A stretch of DNA of 64,000 nt from Brevinematales bacterium (GTDB lineage Bacteria; Spirochaetota; Brevinematia; Brevinematales; Thermospiraceae). Below are positions 18,221 to 27,473 of this stretch, piece by piece; position 1 is the stretch's first letter; each line of letters starts with the position of its first letter. The notes under the pieces are model-generated. The model did not search any database, was not told where the DNA came from, and was given only the letters and a program-made list of their open reading frames with translations. The DNA is taken from assembly GCA_026417555.1 (NCBI GenBank), contig JAOADA010000001.1, forward strand, positions 625,502 to 689,501, read 5' to 3'. The position numbers and the translations under genes were made by a program.

Positions 18221-19845
18221 GCTTCTCTCCCGTGAGAGAGTTCCTTCACTCTCTGGAGTACTGCCCACGCCTTCCCGCTGTCTATGGCCTCTTGGGCCTT
18301 GGCAAAGGCTTCTCTCAGAGTAGCCTTTTGCTCAAGGATATAAATAGCGAGTCCTGCGTTGAGCACAACGGCTTTGTAGGGATCTCCCTTTTCCCGCCCT
18401 TGCAAGATCTGTTCAATGATTGCTTGACTCTCTTCTGGTGAAGTAATCCGACAAGCCTCAAGATTTCCCTCAAGCCCATATTCAGCCGGATCTAAAACCA
18501 TATGTTGGATTTTTCCTTCAGAGATCTCGGTTATTCTGGTTTTCCCCTCGATAGTAGCCTCATCGAGTCCCCCCTCTCCATGGAGAACAAGTGCCCGTTT
18601 GTATCCCAATCGGACAAACACCTCCGGCAAAAGGTCATAGAGAGTTTCAGAAAAAACCCCCATCACATGGTATTTCACATGGGCGGGATTTACCAGAGGC
18701 CCCAAAATATTAAATATTGTCCGAAAACCCAGTTCTTTCCGGACAGGCATCACATACTTCATACCAGGATGATAGTGAGGAGCAAAAATAAAACCAAAAT
18801 ATGCTTCTTCTATACAGCGTTTAACAACCTCTGGTGAAGCAGTTATATTAACACCCATTTTTTCAAGAACATCCGCCGAACCACTCTGAGAAGTAATGGA
18901 ACGATTCCCATGCTTGGCTACTTTATACCCAGCTCCTGCCACAGCCAATGCTGCTGCCGTTGAAATGTTGAAGGTATGGGACCTGTCTCCACCAGAACCA
19001 CAGGTATCGACCACCTTTTCCTCAGAAAGTTGTATAGGGATACAATGACGATAAAGAGAGCGAGCACTCCCGGCAATCTCTTCTGATGTTTCTCCCTTCA
19101 TACGAAGAAGAGAAAGGTACGCCGCTATATGAGTGGAAGAAACATGCCCCTCCAACATGAGATCAGTAAATTCCTCCACTTCCTTTTCGGTGAGATGCTG
19201 TCTCTCCGAAAGTTTAGCAAAAAGAGTTTTCGTCAGGTTTGTCACTTTTCCCGTGGCTCTTTCTCGTTTTTTCTCATGAACAATGCGAACAAAATTAGCT
19301 ATCATTTGTTTTCCATGTTCTGTCAGGATAGATTCTGGATGAAACTGAACCCCATAGATTGGTTTCCCTTTGTAAACAAGACCCATGATTTCCCCATCCT
19401 CACTTTCCGCAACTACCTCAAGCATTTCGGGAAGAGATTCTCGTTTCGCCACAAGAGAGTGATAACGAATAGCCTGAAAAGGAGAGGGAATTCCCTCAAA
19501 GATACCCTTTCCAGTATGAGTGATGGAAGAAGCCTTTCCATGCATGATGTATGTTGCCCCCCCCACCTGTCCTCCTGCCACCAGGGCAATCGCCTGATGT
19601 CCCAAACATACCCCCAAAAGTGGAATCCCCTCCTCTATAGCATACCGAATAAGATCTAAAGAGACACGAGAATCCTCTGGCCTGCCTGGGCCAGGAGAAA
19701 TCACTATACCATCGACATTCATGGCTATCACATCATTCATCGTGATCGCATCATTCCTATACACACGGATATCTTTTTCATATTCTCCAAGGTACTGCAC
19801 AATATTGTAGATAAAAGAGTCATAGTTATCAATCACAAGAATCAT
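18217..19845 (-). CDS. trpGD: fused anthranilate synthase glutaminase / anthranilate phosphoribosyltransferase
   Basis: A 542-residue bifunctional protein. Residues 1-190 are a class I glutamine amidotransferase with the nucleophile in GVCLGHQAI (Cys80) and His-Glu in FHPES. Residues from about 205 are the TrpD domain, with DTCGSGGD for PRPP and KHGNRSITSQSGSADVLE for substrate binding. The first half feeds ammonia to TrpE and the second attaches phosphoribose to anthranilate. The same fusion is known in E. coli. It starts 10 bp after rtcB and overlaps trpC, so it is in the middle of the operon. Confidence 0.96.
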   Translation of the reverse strand: MILVIDNYDSFIYNIVQYLGEYEKDIRVYRNDAITMNDVIAMNVDGIVISPGPGRPEDSRVSLDLIRYAIEEGIPLLGVCLGHQAIALVAGGQVGGATYIMHGKASSITHTGKGIFEGIPSPFQAIRYHSLVAKRESLPEMLEVVAESEDGEIMGLVYKGKPIYGVQFHPESILTEHGKQMIANFVRIVHEKKRERATGKVTNLTKTLFAKLSERQHLTEKEVEEFTDLMLEGHVSSTHIAAYLSLLRMKGETSEEIAGSARSLYRHCIPIQLSEEKVVDTCGSGGDRSHTFNISTAAALAVAGAGYKVAKHGNRSITSQSGSADVLEKMGVNITASPEVVKRCIEEAYFGFIFAPHYHPGMKYVMPVRKELGFRTIFNILGPLVNPAHVKYHVMGVFSETLYDLLPEVFVRLGYKRALVLHGEGGLDEATIEGKTRITEISEGKIQHMVLDPAEYGLEGNLEACRITSPEESQAIIEQILQGREKGDPYKAVVLNAGLAIYILEQKATLREAFAKAQEAIDSGKAWAVLQRVKELSHGREA

Positions 19846-19855
19846 ATACCCTCCA

Positions 19856-21004
19856 TTACTCCACTGCTTTGAAATTATACACCGGTTTTACCACCTCTTC
19901 GACATCCACATTGTCTGGCAAGACCTCAAGGATGAGCTTGCTCGGTTTATAGGCCATTGGTGCTTCATCAATCGTGTGGAGAGACACTGTCGAGGACCAG
20001 ACCCCTTCCATAGTCTTTCGGAACTCCTCCAGGGAGAGCTGCTTCTTCGCCTGATGGCGGGAGAGCCTTCTGCCAGCCCCATGGGGAGCCGAGAGATTCC
20101 AGTCTTTTCTCCCCTTGCCCCTTCCAATAATGACCCCATCCCTCATGTTCAGAGGAATCACCAACCGTTCCCCACTATGGGCACGAATAGCCCCTTTCCG
20201 AATGATCCCATCCTCAAAGTCAATATAATTGTGAACACTCTTGATAACTTCTGTCTCTTCAATATCCTGTTTAAAAAACTCCTCAAGTATCAAACGAGCC
20301 ATAGCTCTTCTGTTCACCTCAGCATATGTTTGGGCTACCCGCATATCCTCAAGGTACTCTTCTCCCCCCTGTGAGAGAGGAAGGTATTCCAGATCTCGGT
20401 ATTTCCAGCCTTTCTCGTGAGAAGCCACCCAGGCCTTGGCTCGCTTCTGATGGTAGGTAGCAATCTGAAGACCAAAATGCCGGCTCCCACTGTGAAGAGC
20501 CAGCCAATATCCCCCCTTTTTATCCTGGTCAATCTCCAGAAAATGATTTCCTCCACCTAACGTTCCAAGGGAACACAACGCCACCAGAGGATCCATCCCT
20601 ATCTTATGGCATATTTTTTCAATCTTTCTCTCAAGATCAGGCGTATAGTACCCCTTTTCATACTTTCCCACAAGAAGAGGCCGTGGATGCCTCTCAAACC
20701 CACTCGGAATCGCACGACGAATATAGTGGTCAAGTCTCGCAAAATCCACATGATCCACCTCAAGTTTATACAACTCGATACCACACCCAATATCTACCCC
20801 AATAATGTTGGGTATGACCAGTTCTCCCAATTTCATAGTAAACCCGATAACACTCCCCTTTCCCGAGTGACAATCAGGCATGATCACAATCTTTTGCCCC
20901 TCAAAGGCTGGACAATCGACAAGGGTTTTGATCTGCTCCCTTGTCGCCTCGTCTATATCCCGAATAAGTACTTCAGCATCCGTAAATTGACCTCGAAGTT
21001 TCAT
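19856..21004 (-). CDS. rtcB: RtcB-family RNA ligase
   Basis: A 382-residue protein with the RtcB metal-site residues: DIGCGI (Cys74), GTLGGGNHF (His154), LHSGSRHFG (His171/176) and VHNY (His258). The guanylylated His is in APHGAGRRLSR (His308). RtcB joins RNA 3'-phosphate or 2',3'-cyclic phosphate ends to 5'-hydroxyl ends using GTP and Mn2+. It is somewhat shorter than the usual 400-480 residues. The gene sits between trpE (11 bp gap) and trpGD (10 bp gap), so it must be transcribed with the tryptophan genes. No RtcA or archease gene is adjacent. Confidence 0.93.
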   Translation of the reverse strand: MKLRGQFTDAEVLIRDIDEATREQIKTLVDCPAFEGQKIVIMPDCHSGKGSVIGFTMKLGELVIPNIIGVDIGCGIELYKLEVDHVDFARLDHYIRRAIPSGFERHPRPLLVGKYEKGYYTPDLERKIEKICHKIGMDPLVALCSLGTLGGGNHFLEIDQDKKGGYWLALHSGSRHFGLQIATYHQKRAKAWVASHEKGWKYRDLEYLPLSQGGEEYLEDMRVAQTYAEVNRRAMARLILEEFFKQDIEETEVIKSVHNYIDFEDGIIRKGAIRAHSGERLVIPLNMRDGVIIGRGKGRKDWNLSAPHGAGRRLSRHQAKKQLSLEEFRKTMEGVWSSTVSLHTIDEAPMAYKPSKLILEVLPDNVDVEEVVKPVYNFKAVE

Positions 21005-21015
21005 CTCCCTTTCTC

Positions 21016-22431
21016 CTACATCAACGCTGTCAAAAGCGCCCGCGCTTTGTTAATGGTTTCCTCGTACTCCTTCTCTGGAACAGAATCATAGACTATCCCT
21101 GCCCCAGCCTGTAAATACGCCATACCATCCCGACAAACCAGTGTCCGTATCGCGATCCCTGTATCCAAATTCCCTCTAAAATCAATATACCCTACAGCTC
21201 CCGCATAGATTCCCCGCTTTTCTGGCTCCAATTCCTCAATAATCTCCATCGCACGAATCTTCGGCGAACCCGTCACTGTCCCCGCTGGAAAAGTGGCCGT
21301 CAAAATATCCAGGGGATGAATACCTTCCCTTGGAGTAGCAAGCACATCTGAAACAATATGCATCACATGGGAATAACGCTCAATATGAAAAGGTCTTTCA
21401 ACACGTACCCCCCCATAGGTGGAAATACGCCCAAGATCATTTCTCCCCAGATCAAGAAGCATCGTGTGTTCAGCCCTTTCCTTGACATCAGAGAGAAGCT
21501 CTCTTTCATTGGCCTCATCCTCCTCCCGTGTCTTTCCCCGCGGACGTGTCCCTGCAATAGGACGAAGAAGTACCTCATCCACCCCATTCTGTATGGTCCG
21601 CTTGACCATAACCTCTGGAGATGAGCCAACAATCTCAAAATCCCCAAATTCCATAAAGAACATGTAGGGTGAAGGATTTATCATCCGCAGTTTTCGGTAA
21701 ATAGAAAAGGCTGGCTCATGAAGCTCTAACCGAAAACGTTGTGAGAGCACAAGCTGAAAAATATCCCCCGCCACAATATACTGTTTGGCTTTCTGAACAG
21801 CCACCAAGAAGTCCTCCCGCCGAAAATTGGAAAGAATCTTCATCCCCGAAGACTTCCCAGAAACCAGTCGTGGTAAAGAGTGAGATTGGTATAACCTTTC
21901 CTCATATCGACGAAGTTTTGCCTCTGGATCTATCTCTTCTTCACCAAAACGGTAGGTAATCAAGGAAATTTTTTGTTTGATATGATCAAACACTACAAGC
22001 ACCCTCGGAAGTACAAAATACAAATCCGGGAGTCGAAAACGGTACGGTTTCACATCCGGAATTCTCTCCATATACCTCACGGCATCATAACCTATATACC
22101 CAACCAACCCTGCCGTAAAAGGAAGCCCAACATTTTCCCCTTCCTCTTCAAAAGAAGAGACAAACTGCCGAAAAAGTCCAAGAACATCGGGAGTATGAAG
22201 CTTTTCCACTTCCCCCTTGCGAATAATCTCTACTTCTGTGCCTGTAGCTCGAAACATATAGGCTGGTTCAAAGCCAAGAAAAGAATACCGCCCAAGCATT
22301 TCTCCCATTTCTACACTCTCAAGAAGAAAAGCCTGCGCTGAATTCTCCCGCAAGGCATGAAAAGCCAACACCGGTGTTTGCATATCCGAGGGCATCTCCC
22401 TTACAAAACGCTTCAGACAAATCTGTTCCAT
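21016..22431 (-). CDS. trpE: anthranilate synthase component I
   Basis: A 471-residue chorismate-using enzyme. The tryptophan feedback site motif LLES occurs near residue 38, and the catalytic domain shows IVGSSPEVMV, RPIAGTRPRG and FPAGTVTGSPKIRAMEII. With the glutaminase domain of TrpGD it makes anthranilate. The ATG at 22431 lies behind GAGGTTGCC; the frame start 30 bases upstream would be inside the promoter palindrome. It is the first gene of trpE-rtcB-trpGD-trpC. A strong promoter and a perfect palindrome over the start site point to transcriptional control in addition to feedback inhibition. Confidence 0.95.
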   Translation of the reverse strand: MEQICLKRFVREMPSDMQTPVLAFHALRENSAQAFLLESVEMGEMLGRYSFLGFEPAYMFRATGTEVEIIRKGEVEKLHTPDVLGLFRQFVSSFEEEGENVGLPFTAGLVGYIGYDAVRYMERIPDVKPYRFRLPDLYFVLPRVLVVFDHIKQKISLITYRFGEEEIDPEAKLRRYEERLYQSHSLPRLVSGKSSGMKILSNFRREDFLVAVQKAKQYIVAGDIFQLVLSQRFRLELHEPAFSIYRKLRMINPSPYMFFMEFGDFEIVGSSPEVMVKRTIQNGVDEVLLRPIAGTRPRGKTREEDEANERELLSDVKERAEHTMLLDLGRNDLGRISTYGGVRVERPFHIERYSHVMHIVSDVLATPREGIHPLDILTATFPAGTVTGSPKIRAMEIIEELEPEKRGIYAGAVGYIDFRGNLDTGIAIRTLVCRDGMAYLQAGAGIVYDSVPEKEYEETINKARALLTALM

Positions 22432-22440
22432 GGCAACCTC

Positions 22441-22460
22441 TGTTTCTATATATAGAAACA
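22441..22460. promoter_or_regulatory. 20-bp perfect palindrome at the trp operon start site (candidate operator)
   Basis: TGTTTCTATATATAGAAACA is a perfect palindrome. It begins at the last base of the -10 box and covers the expected transcription start and the first transcribed bases. That is where a repressor would block initiation. It does not resemble the E. coli TrpR box. Confidence 0.6.
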
Positions 22461-22488
22461 TTATACAGAAAAAAAAGGATTACGTCAA
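22460..22488 (-). promoter_or_regulatory. promoter of trpE-rtcB-trpGD-trpC
   Basis: On the minus strand TTGACG (22488-22483), 17 bp, TATAAT (22465-22460): one of the closest matches to consensus in the window. The sequence between here and 22673 holds no gene. Confidence 0.8.
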
Positions 22489-22673
22489 GGAAAAAGAGAA
22501 ATTTTTAGCATTTTTCTTCTCCTGTTTCCTCACGCCATCCCTTCTCTTTCCTGACTCGGAAAATACCCGTTCTCCACTTTTGAAAGGCCGTTTTCTTCAC
22601 ACACCTCTCTTTTTTCTCGTCATATTCTCCGAACAATCAGGTGTTTCAAAATACTTTCTCTTTCTCCTTTCCT

Positions 22674-23933
22674 TTACCACCCTATATTGATGCCCACCAT
22701 GAAAGGAAGCCCATTCTTGCCTGAGGTATTCAAAAACCCCAATTGTACCCCATAGAGACTCTTGGCCGTATTGAGAAAACCCACCTGTACCCCACGAACC
22801 TCCTTTGCCACATTAATAAATCCCATTTGTACCCCTTTAAGATCTCCACTCACATTGATAAATCCTTGTTGAACCCCAAGCATATTCTCCTCCACCGTAT
22901 TCAGGAAACCCGCCTGCCATCCCATAGCAGAAATTTTCACGCTATTGATGAGACCATGCTGTACCCCCAACAGGTATCCTTCAACAGAGGGAAAGAGTCC
23001 TTGCTGATACCCTACCATGAGGTAGGCCTGTGGCACCAGAAAAGCATATTCCCAGCCAACGTATATCTGGTTCTCCAGAGTGAAAAGACCAAATCCAACC
23101 CCCAGGAAATTCCACTTTCTCGGATAAACCTGAGCATCTCCTGCAATTCCCAACTGAAGCACAAAACCCCATCGATTATTTTGTAGATCCTTCCATACTG
23201 CATCAACCTCTTTCTTGGGAGAGACTGCTAAAGCCTCCTCCGACCCCTCTTTGTCAGAAGGTGAGGATGATGTCTCGCTTGGTGTTTGGCTGGCTTGCCT
23301 TTGTCTGAGTTTTTCTTTTGCCTCTCGAACCAGTCTCTCCAATGCACTTTCATCCGTTTCCTCAGTAGTATCCGAAGAGGTCTCTTTGGTCTGCTGTTGG
23401 GAAGAAGCTACTGGTTGCTCTGATGTCTTCTGAGAAGATGTCTCCCCTTGCGTCTTTTGAGAAGAAGTAGCTTCCCCTGTTTTTCGAAGCAATTTTCTCA
23501 CAGGTTCATCCATCCTATCTAACAAAGCCTCCAGGGAACCCTCTCGAAGTTCTGCCACCTCTTCAATCGTCGCTGTTGAGGTATCAATCAATCGCAAAAG
23601 AAGAAGATAATTCTTTCCCACCCTTGAAAGTGACCCCACAATAGCTTTCGATGCCCCCACAAGAAGCCCTACTTGAGCTACCTGTTTCTCGGTAAGCCCT
23701 GATTGGTTAAGCTTCTGTTCTGTCAAGATCCTGTCAAGCTTCTGCCTCTCCACCACCCGAAATCGCCGCATATTCACCACATGAAGTTCTATCACCTCTG
23801 TCAGCGTGCGACTATCAAGAGAGGATTCTCCGGATCTATTCTCAATCTCCATCACCACCAAAGAAAGTGGCTCTGATGCCCACCCTACCCCTATCGTCAA
23901 AAGAAAAAGTAACCCTACACTCTTTATATGCAT
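22674..23933 (-). CDS. exported CsgG-like protein with C-terminal LA_2272-type surface repeats
   Basis: A 419-residue exported protein. A signal peptide (cleavage after WAS, about residue 20) precedes a CsgG/FlgO-like domain, recognisable by the VVERQKLDRILTEQKL segment. A Ser/Thr/Gln/Glu-rich linker follows (about 150-235). The C-terminus has about six 18-20 residue repeats of the form GVQxGF(L/I)N, known from spirochaete surface proteins such as Leptospira LA_2272. The two parts together suggest an outer-membrane protein that nucleates or decorates a surface structure. I choose the second ATG (23933), because the first is only one base from the AAGGAG site. It has its own promoter. Confidence 0.82.
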   Translation of the reverse strand: MHIKSVGLLFLLTIGVGWASEPLSLVVMEIENRSGESSLDSRTLTEVIELHVVNMRRFRVVERQKLDRILTEQKLNQSGLTEKQVAQVGLLVGASKAIVGSLSRVGKNYLLLLRLIDTSTATIEEVAELREGSLEALLDRMDEPVRKLLRKTGEATSSQKTQGETSSQKTSEQPVASSQQQTKETSSDTTEETDESALERLVREAKEKLRQRQASQTPSETSSSPSDKEGSEEALAVSPKKEVDAVWKDLQNNRWGFVLQLGIAGDAQVYPRKWNFLGVGFGLFTLENQIYVGWEYAFLVPQAYLMVGYQQGLFPSVEGYLLGVQHGLINSVKISAMGWQAGFLNTVEENMLGVQQGFINVSGDLKGVQMGFINVAKEVRGVQVGFLNTAKSLYGVQLGFLNTSGKNGLPFMVGINIGW

Positions 23934-23962
23934 ACCCATCTCCTTTTTTTCTCTTTTGTATT

Positions 23963-23991
23963 AGTATACCCCCACTGATGTCTTTTTTCAA
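23963..23991 (-). promoter_or_regulatory. promoter for the CsgG-like repeat protein
   Basis: On the minus strand TTGAAA (23991-23986), 17 bp, TATACT (23968-23963). Confidence 0.7.
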
Positions 23992-24116
23992 GCAAACCCC
24001 TTGGTTTTTTCCTTGTCTCCCTTTCTCTCTTGCTAAGAAGACGTTTATCCCGAACTTTCCCCCACAAGAAGGTATACCTTTTTCTCGGTGGGGATTTCGG
24101 TTCTCTCTGAGGATAT

Positions 24117-24143
24117 AAAAAAGGCTCCCCATGATGGGGAGCC
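24117..24143 (-). terminator. intrinsic terminator of the debranching-enzyme gene
   Basis: A perfect 9-bp stem (24123-24131 with 24135-24143) and 3-base loop is followed on the minus strand by six T (24122-24117). It lies 25 bp after the stop at 24169. Confidence 0.9.
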
Positions 24144-24168
24144 ATCGATACCAGGATGGTACAAGAAA

Positions 24169-27100
24169 CTAGAGAGGAACCTCTTGAAGCACCACAATAC
24201 TCCAAGGATTGACTCCATAGGATGTGGTAATCGTAGACGCGGTAGAAACATCCCATATGTTGTTGTTATCCTCTGCCCACCACGCTGTATCAATGATCCT
24301 TACCCACTTCTTCCCACTCTCCGCCGAAGGAACAGTATAAGTCACAAGAGATGTCCACATATTGATAAACACCAAAAAGTCACTATCCCCAATACTACTT
24401 CCATCAATACGCACCCATACACAACGGTTTCCATCAGAAAGGGAGGTTACCCCATCCTCCTTACGAAAGTCATAGGAAACACTATACGTATCTTGCCTCA
24501 GAACAGGGTGAGCTTTTCGAAGGGCTATCAGTTTTTTCACGAAGAGGAAGAGGTCATTTTTCCCAGCGAGGCCTGAAGCCGTACTGTCCGTACCATAATT
24601 GTTATGGTAACTTCCACCCCCTCCCGTCGACACTAGGTGAGGACTATCCGTGTTAATCATCGTATAGTTGTTCCAGGTAGCCACACTATCAATATTGTAA
24701 GGGTTATTGTTCCCATTCTGAGTACGTCCAAACTCATCCCCATACACCGTCATCGGTACACCACGAGAAAACATCTGCACTACCCAGAAGTTTCGAAGTC
24801 TCTGACGGCGAAGCATTTGATTAGAAAACGCACTGCCATAAAGGGCACTATCCCACGAGTCGTTGTTATCACTTCCCCCATCAGATGGCCCAAAAGGCCA
24901 GGTAAGCGTACTATTTTGTTTGGCATTGTAGCTCACCAAATCCATGAGGGTAAAACCATCATGAGCTACAATAAAATTCACAGACTTGTGAGGACCTCCG
25001 TTATTGTTGAAATACCCCCAATCCCCGTTAAACACCTGGACAAATTTGGGATCAGTATCTGGGCCCGTTGTATTGCCATCTCCCTTCAGGAAGCGGCGAA
25101 CCTGGTCTCTATAGCGTCCATTCCACTCTCCCCATCCTGTCGGAAAATTTCCTACTTGATAAGTAGAAATATCCCATGCTTCAGCAATCATCTCAATATT
25201 CCTACTCGTACCAAGCGCTACAATATCCAAAAGAAGCTGCGCAGAAGGATTAAAGGCATAAGTCGGAGCGCTATCCCTTCCCAGAACGGGGGCAAGATCA
25301 AAACGAAAACCATCTATCCCCATCTCATCTGCCCAATAGGCAAGTGAATTAGTGATCAGGTCTCTCACTACCTGCTTTGTTGTGTTGAAGTTATTCCCAC
25401 AGCCTGTACTCTCCCAGTAGTATTGAGGACTTCCCGCCACCAAGGCATAAAACTCACTATTGTCAAAACCTCGAAAACACGTGAGTTCTGCTGTGTTGGT
25501 ATCTCCCCAGAGACCTCCCTCTCCCGTGTGGTTATACACCACATCAAGATACACCTCAAGCCCCTCGTCATGAAAAGCCTTTACCATCTCTTTAAACTCT
25601 CGAGTAGGTCCTCCCGGCGACTTGTCATAGGCATACCGTCGATCAGGGGCAAAATACCCATATGTCATATATCCCCAATAATTCCCACCAGACTGATTGG
25701 TCGGGTTATGATCGTTGTCTGTCTCATGGACAGGGAGAAGTTCAATCGTAGTATACCCAAGAGCCTTGAGGTATTTGGCCATGTAGGCTGCTCCCTTGTA
25801 CGTCCCTCGGTACTGGTCAGGAACACCAGCCACACTCTCAAACCCAGTAAATCCAGAAAGGATCGTGGCCAAATTCACACTCGAAGGGTGTATCGTCATC
25901 CCACGAACATGGGCTTCGTAGATAATCGCATCCTTCTGGGAAAGAGCGGGCTTGGTACCATAGGAGGTCGTATCCTTGATAAGATAAGACTTGGGGGCCA
26001 CCTTGCCCGTATCCCACTGTCTTCTGGGTTTTCCGGAATACACATAGGGCCCGGTACCATACACATTGCCATCGACTCCTGCACTCGCAAGAGCCAACGG
26101 ATTGTTCCTATCGTGAGTAATCTCAAGAGCCCACGGATCGTACAGGACCTTGTTGGGATTGAAGCGGTTTCCTGCACTATCCACATCACAGAGAAAACCA
26201 TTCGTTGTTCCAGGTTGCCACGAAGAAACATACGGCCAGTTAGGTCCCCACACACGAAAAGCATACACCGTCCCATTAGTAACATACTTCAGCTTGGCTC
26301 TCCAGTAATGATCACTTCCCTTGGCCATTTCATAGCGATAGAGAGCATCCTCTCCATAGGGAGTGCGATATATCTCCAACACAATCTTCGTTGCGTTTTT
26401 GGAGTATACCGCAAACGTAGCCTCATCAGAAGAAGAAAATCTCCCCCCTGGTCCCCATGTGGCAGTGGCCCATGTGGCCTCATCGACAGGCAAAAACCCC
26501 TGATGAATAACAGTATAGGTATTGGTACTACTGGTATAGCTTGGGGTACGTGCATACACCGAAAGGGTATTGGTCATGTGGGGAAGCAAAGAGACCGACA
26601 AACTCCAACTCGTCGTCCCTGTGGCTAAGGTATAAGCTCCTCCATTCACAGACACATAGACAGCTGTAACAGATTCACTTGTCGCTCCAGCGGTACCAGT
26701 GAGAACAAAAGTACTCAGGTTAGTGATATGCATCGGGGTAGGGAGATGCGTATTCACCACAACTGTGGCATTGAGAACAATCGTGATAGGGGTCGTACTC
26801 GTCTTGTTTCCCGAGGTATCTACAGCTGTCACCCACAGAAGATAGGCACCATTGCCTTTGTCCAAAAGAACATTACTCACAAAAAAATTCGTTGCACTCA
26901 CGGTGGCTGTATAGATATTTGTAAAGGCTGCCTGGTTTGTGGTGAGATAGAGTTTCACTTCAGAAATGCCTCCGTTATCTCTTACTTCTCCCATGGCATG
27001 AACTCCAGCCCCCAAAAATGTTTCTCCATTCGTAGGACTGAGAAGCCTTACCTCTGGTGGGGTAGTATCCGAGGAACCCCCACCACTTCCTCCATTTCCA

Positions 27101-27192
27101 CCACTGGTTCCTCCCCCATTTCCACTCGAAACAGCACATCCCATCACCACACTTATCCAGCCTATGAAAAGCCAAAAGAACAACCTTTTCAC
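24169..27192 (-). CDS. secreted GH13 isoamylase/glycogen-debranching-type lipoprotein
   Basis: A 1007-residue exported alpha-glucan hydrolase. A lipobox (VVMGC, Cys19) and a Gly/Ser-rich tether (about 22-42) are followed by two Ig-like modules (about 45-230), a CBM48-like domain (about 235-340) and a GH13 catalytic barrel. The four GH13 regions are visible: VVYNHTGEGG, GIDGFRFDLA (nucleophile Asp, about 634), MIAEAWD (acid Glu, about 670) and FIVAHDGF (about 744). The layout fits isoamylase or GlgX-type enzymes that cut alpha-1,6 branches; pullulanase is the alternative. It would act at the cell surface and feed malto-oligosaccharides to the malEFG transporter near 57-60 kb. The start is GTG with GGAGGAG upstream. 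Confidence 0.92.
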   Translation of the reverse strand: MKRLFFWLFIGWISVVMGCAVSSGNGGGTSGGNGGSGGGSSDTTPPEVRLLSPTNGETFLGAGVHAMGEVRDNGGISEVKLYLTTNQAAFTNIYTATVSATNFFVSNVLLDKGNGAYLLWVTAVDTSGNKTSTTPITIVLNATVVVNTHLPTPMHITNLSTFVLTGTAGATSESVTAVYVSVNGGAYTLATGTTSWSLSVSLLPHMTNTLSVYARTPSYTSSTNTYTVIHQGFLPVDEATWATATWGPGGRFSSSDEATFAVYSKNATKIVLEIYRTPYGEDALYRYEMAKGSDHYWRAKLKYVTNGTVYAFRVWGPNWPYVSSWQPGTTNGFLCDVDSAGNRFNPNKVLYDPWALEITHDRNNPLALASAGVDGNVYGTGPYVYSGKPRRQWDTGKVAPKSYLIKDTTSYGTKPALSQKDAIIYEAHVRGMTIHPSSVNLATILSGFTGFESVAGVPDQYRGTYKGAAYMAKYLKALGYTTIELLPVHETDNDHNPTNQSGGNYWGYMTYGYFAPDRRYAYDKSPGGPTREFKEMVKAFHDEGLEVYLDVVYNHTGEGGLWGDTNTAELTCFRGFDNSEFYALVAGSPQYYWESTGCGNNFNTTKQVVRDLITNSLAYWADEMGIDGFRFDLAPVLGRDSAPTYAFNPSAQLLLDIVALGTSRNIEMIAEAWDISTYQVGNFPTGWGEWNGRYRDQVRRFLKGDGNTTGPDTDPKFVQVFNGDWGYFNNNGGPHKSVNFIVAHDGFTLMDLVSYNAKQNSTLTWPFGPSDGGSDNNDSWDSALYGSAFSNQMLRRQRLRNFWVVQMFSRGVPMTVYGDEFGRTQNGNNNPYNIDSVATWNNYTMINTDSPHLVSTGGGGSYHNNYGTDSTASGLAGKNDLFLFVKKLIALRKAHPVLRQDTYSVSYDFRKEDGVTSLSDGNRCVWVRIDGSSIGDSDFLVFINMWTSLVTYTVPSAESGKKWVRIIDTAWWAEDNNNIWDVSTASTITTSYGVNPWSIVVLQEVPL

Positions 27193-27225
27193 CGTTTCTC
27201 CTCCCTATGACTATTTTGCTGTATC

Positions 27226-27255
27226 ATTATACGAAAGAACACGAAAAAAAGTGAA
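27226..27255 (-). promoter_or_regulatory. promoter for the debranching-enzyme gene
   Basis: On the minus strand TTCACT (27255-27250), 18 bp, TATAAT (27231-27226), the same boxes and gap as the promoter at 11172-11201. The 27256-27412 stretch up to the next promoter holds a small TGCTTT/AAAGCA hairpin near 27383 and no gene. Confidence 0.6.
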
Positions 27256-27412
27256 ATTTCCCAGAAATATTTCCTTGCTTGGCATAGACTTATGTGCAAA
27301 AACAGGCAAAATGAACAAAATAAGTGCACAAACCATGCAAGAGGACATTTTTCCCCTAGAAATTCTTCAAAAGAGATACGCCTGCTTTTCGAAAGCAAGG
27401 GGGAGGTATTTT

Positions 27413-27441
27413 TTGCAAAAAAAACACCTTTGCTCTATACT
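27413..27441 (+). promoter_or_regulatory. promoter for the LDH2-purC-RDD operon
   Basis: TTGCAA (27413-27418), 17 bp, TATACT (27436-27441). Confidence 0.75.
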
Positions 27442-27473
27442 ATCCTGTATTATTGAAGAGAGAGGATTCATGC

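Noticed and set aside
25423..26628. 401-codon open frame on the plus strand
   Set aside because: It lies wholly opposite the GH13 debranching gene. The product is rich in Arg, Ser, Ile and His without domains, and there is no ribosome site or promoter, so it is an antisense shadow.
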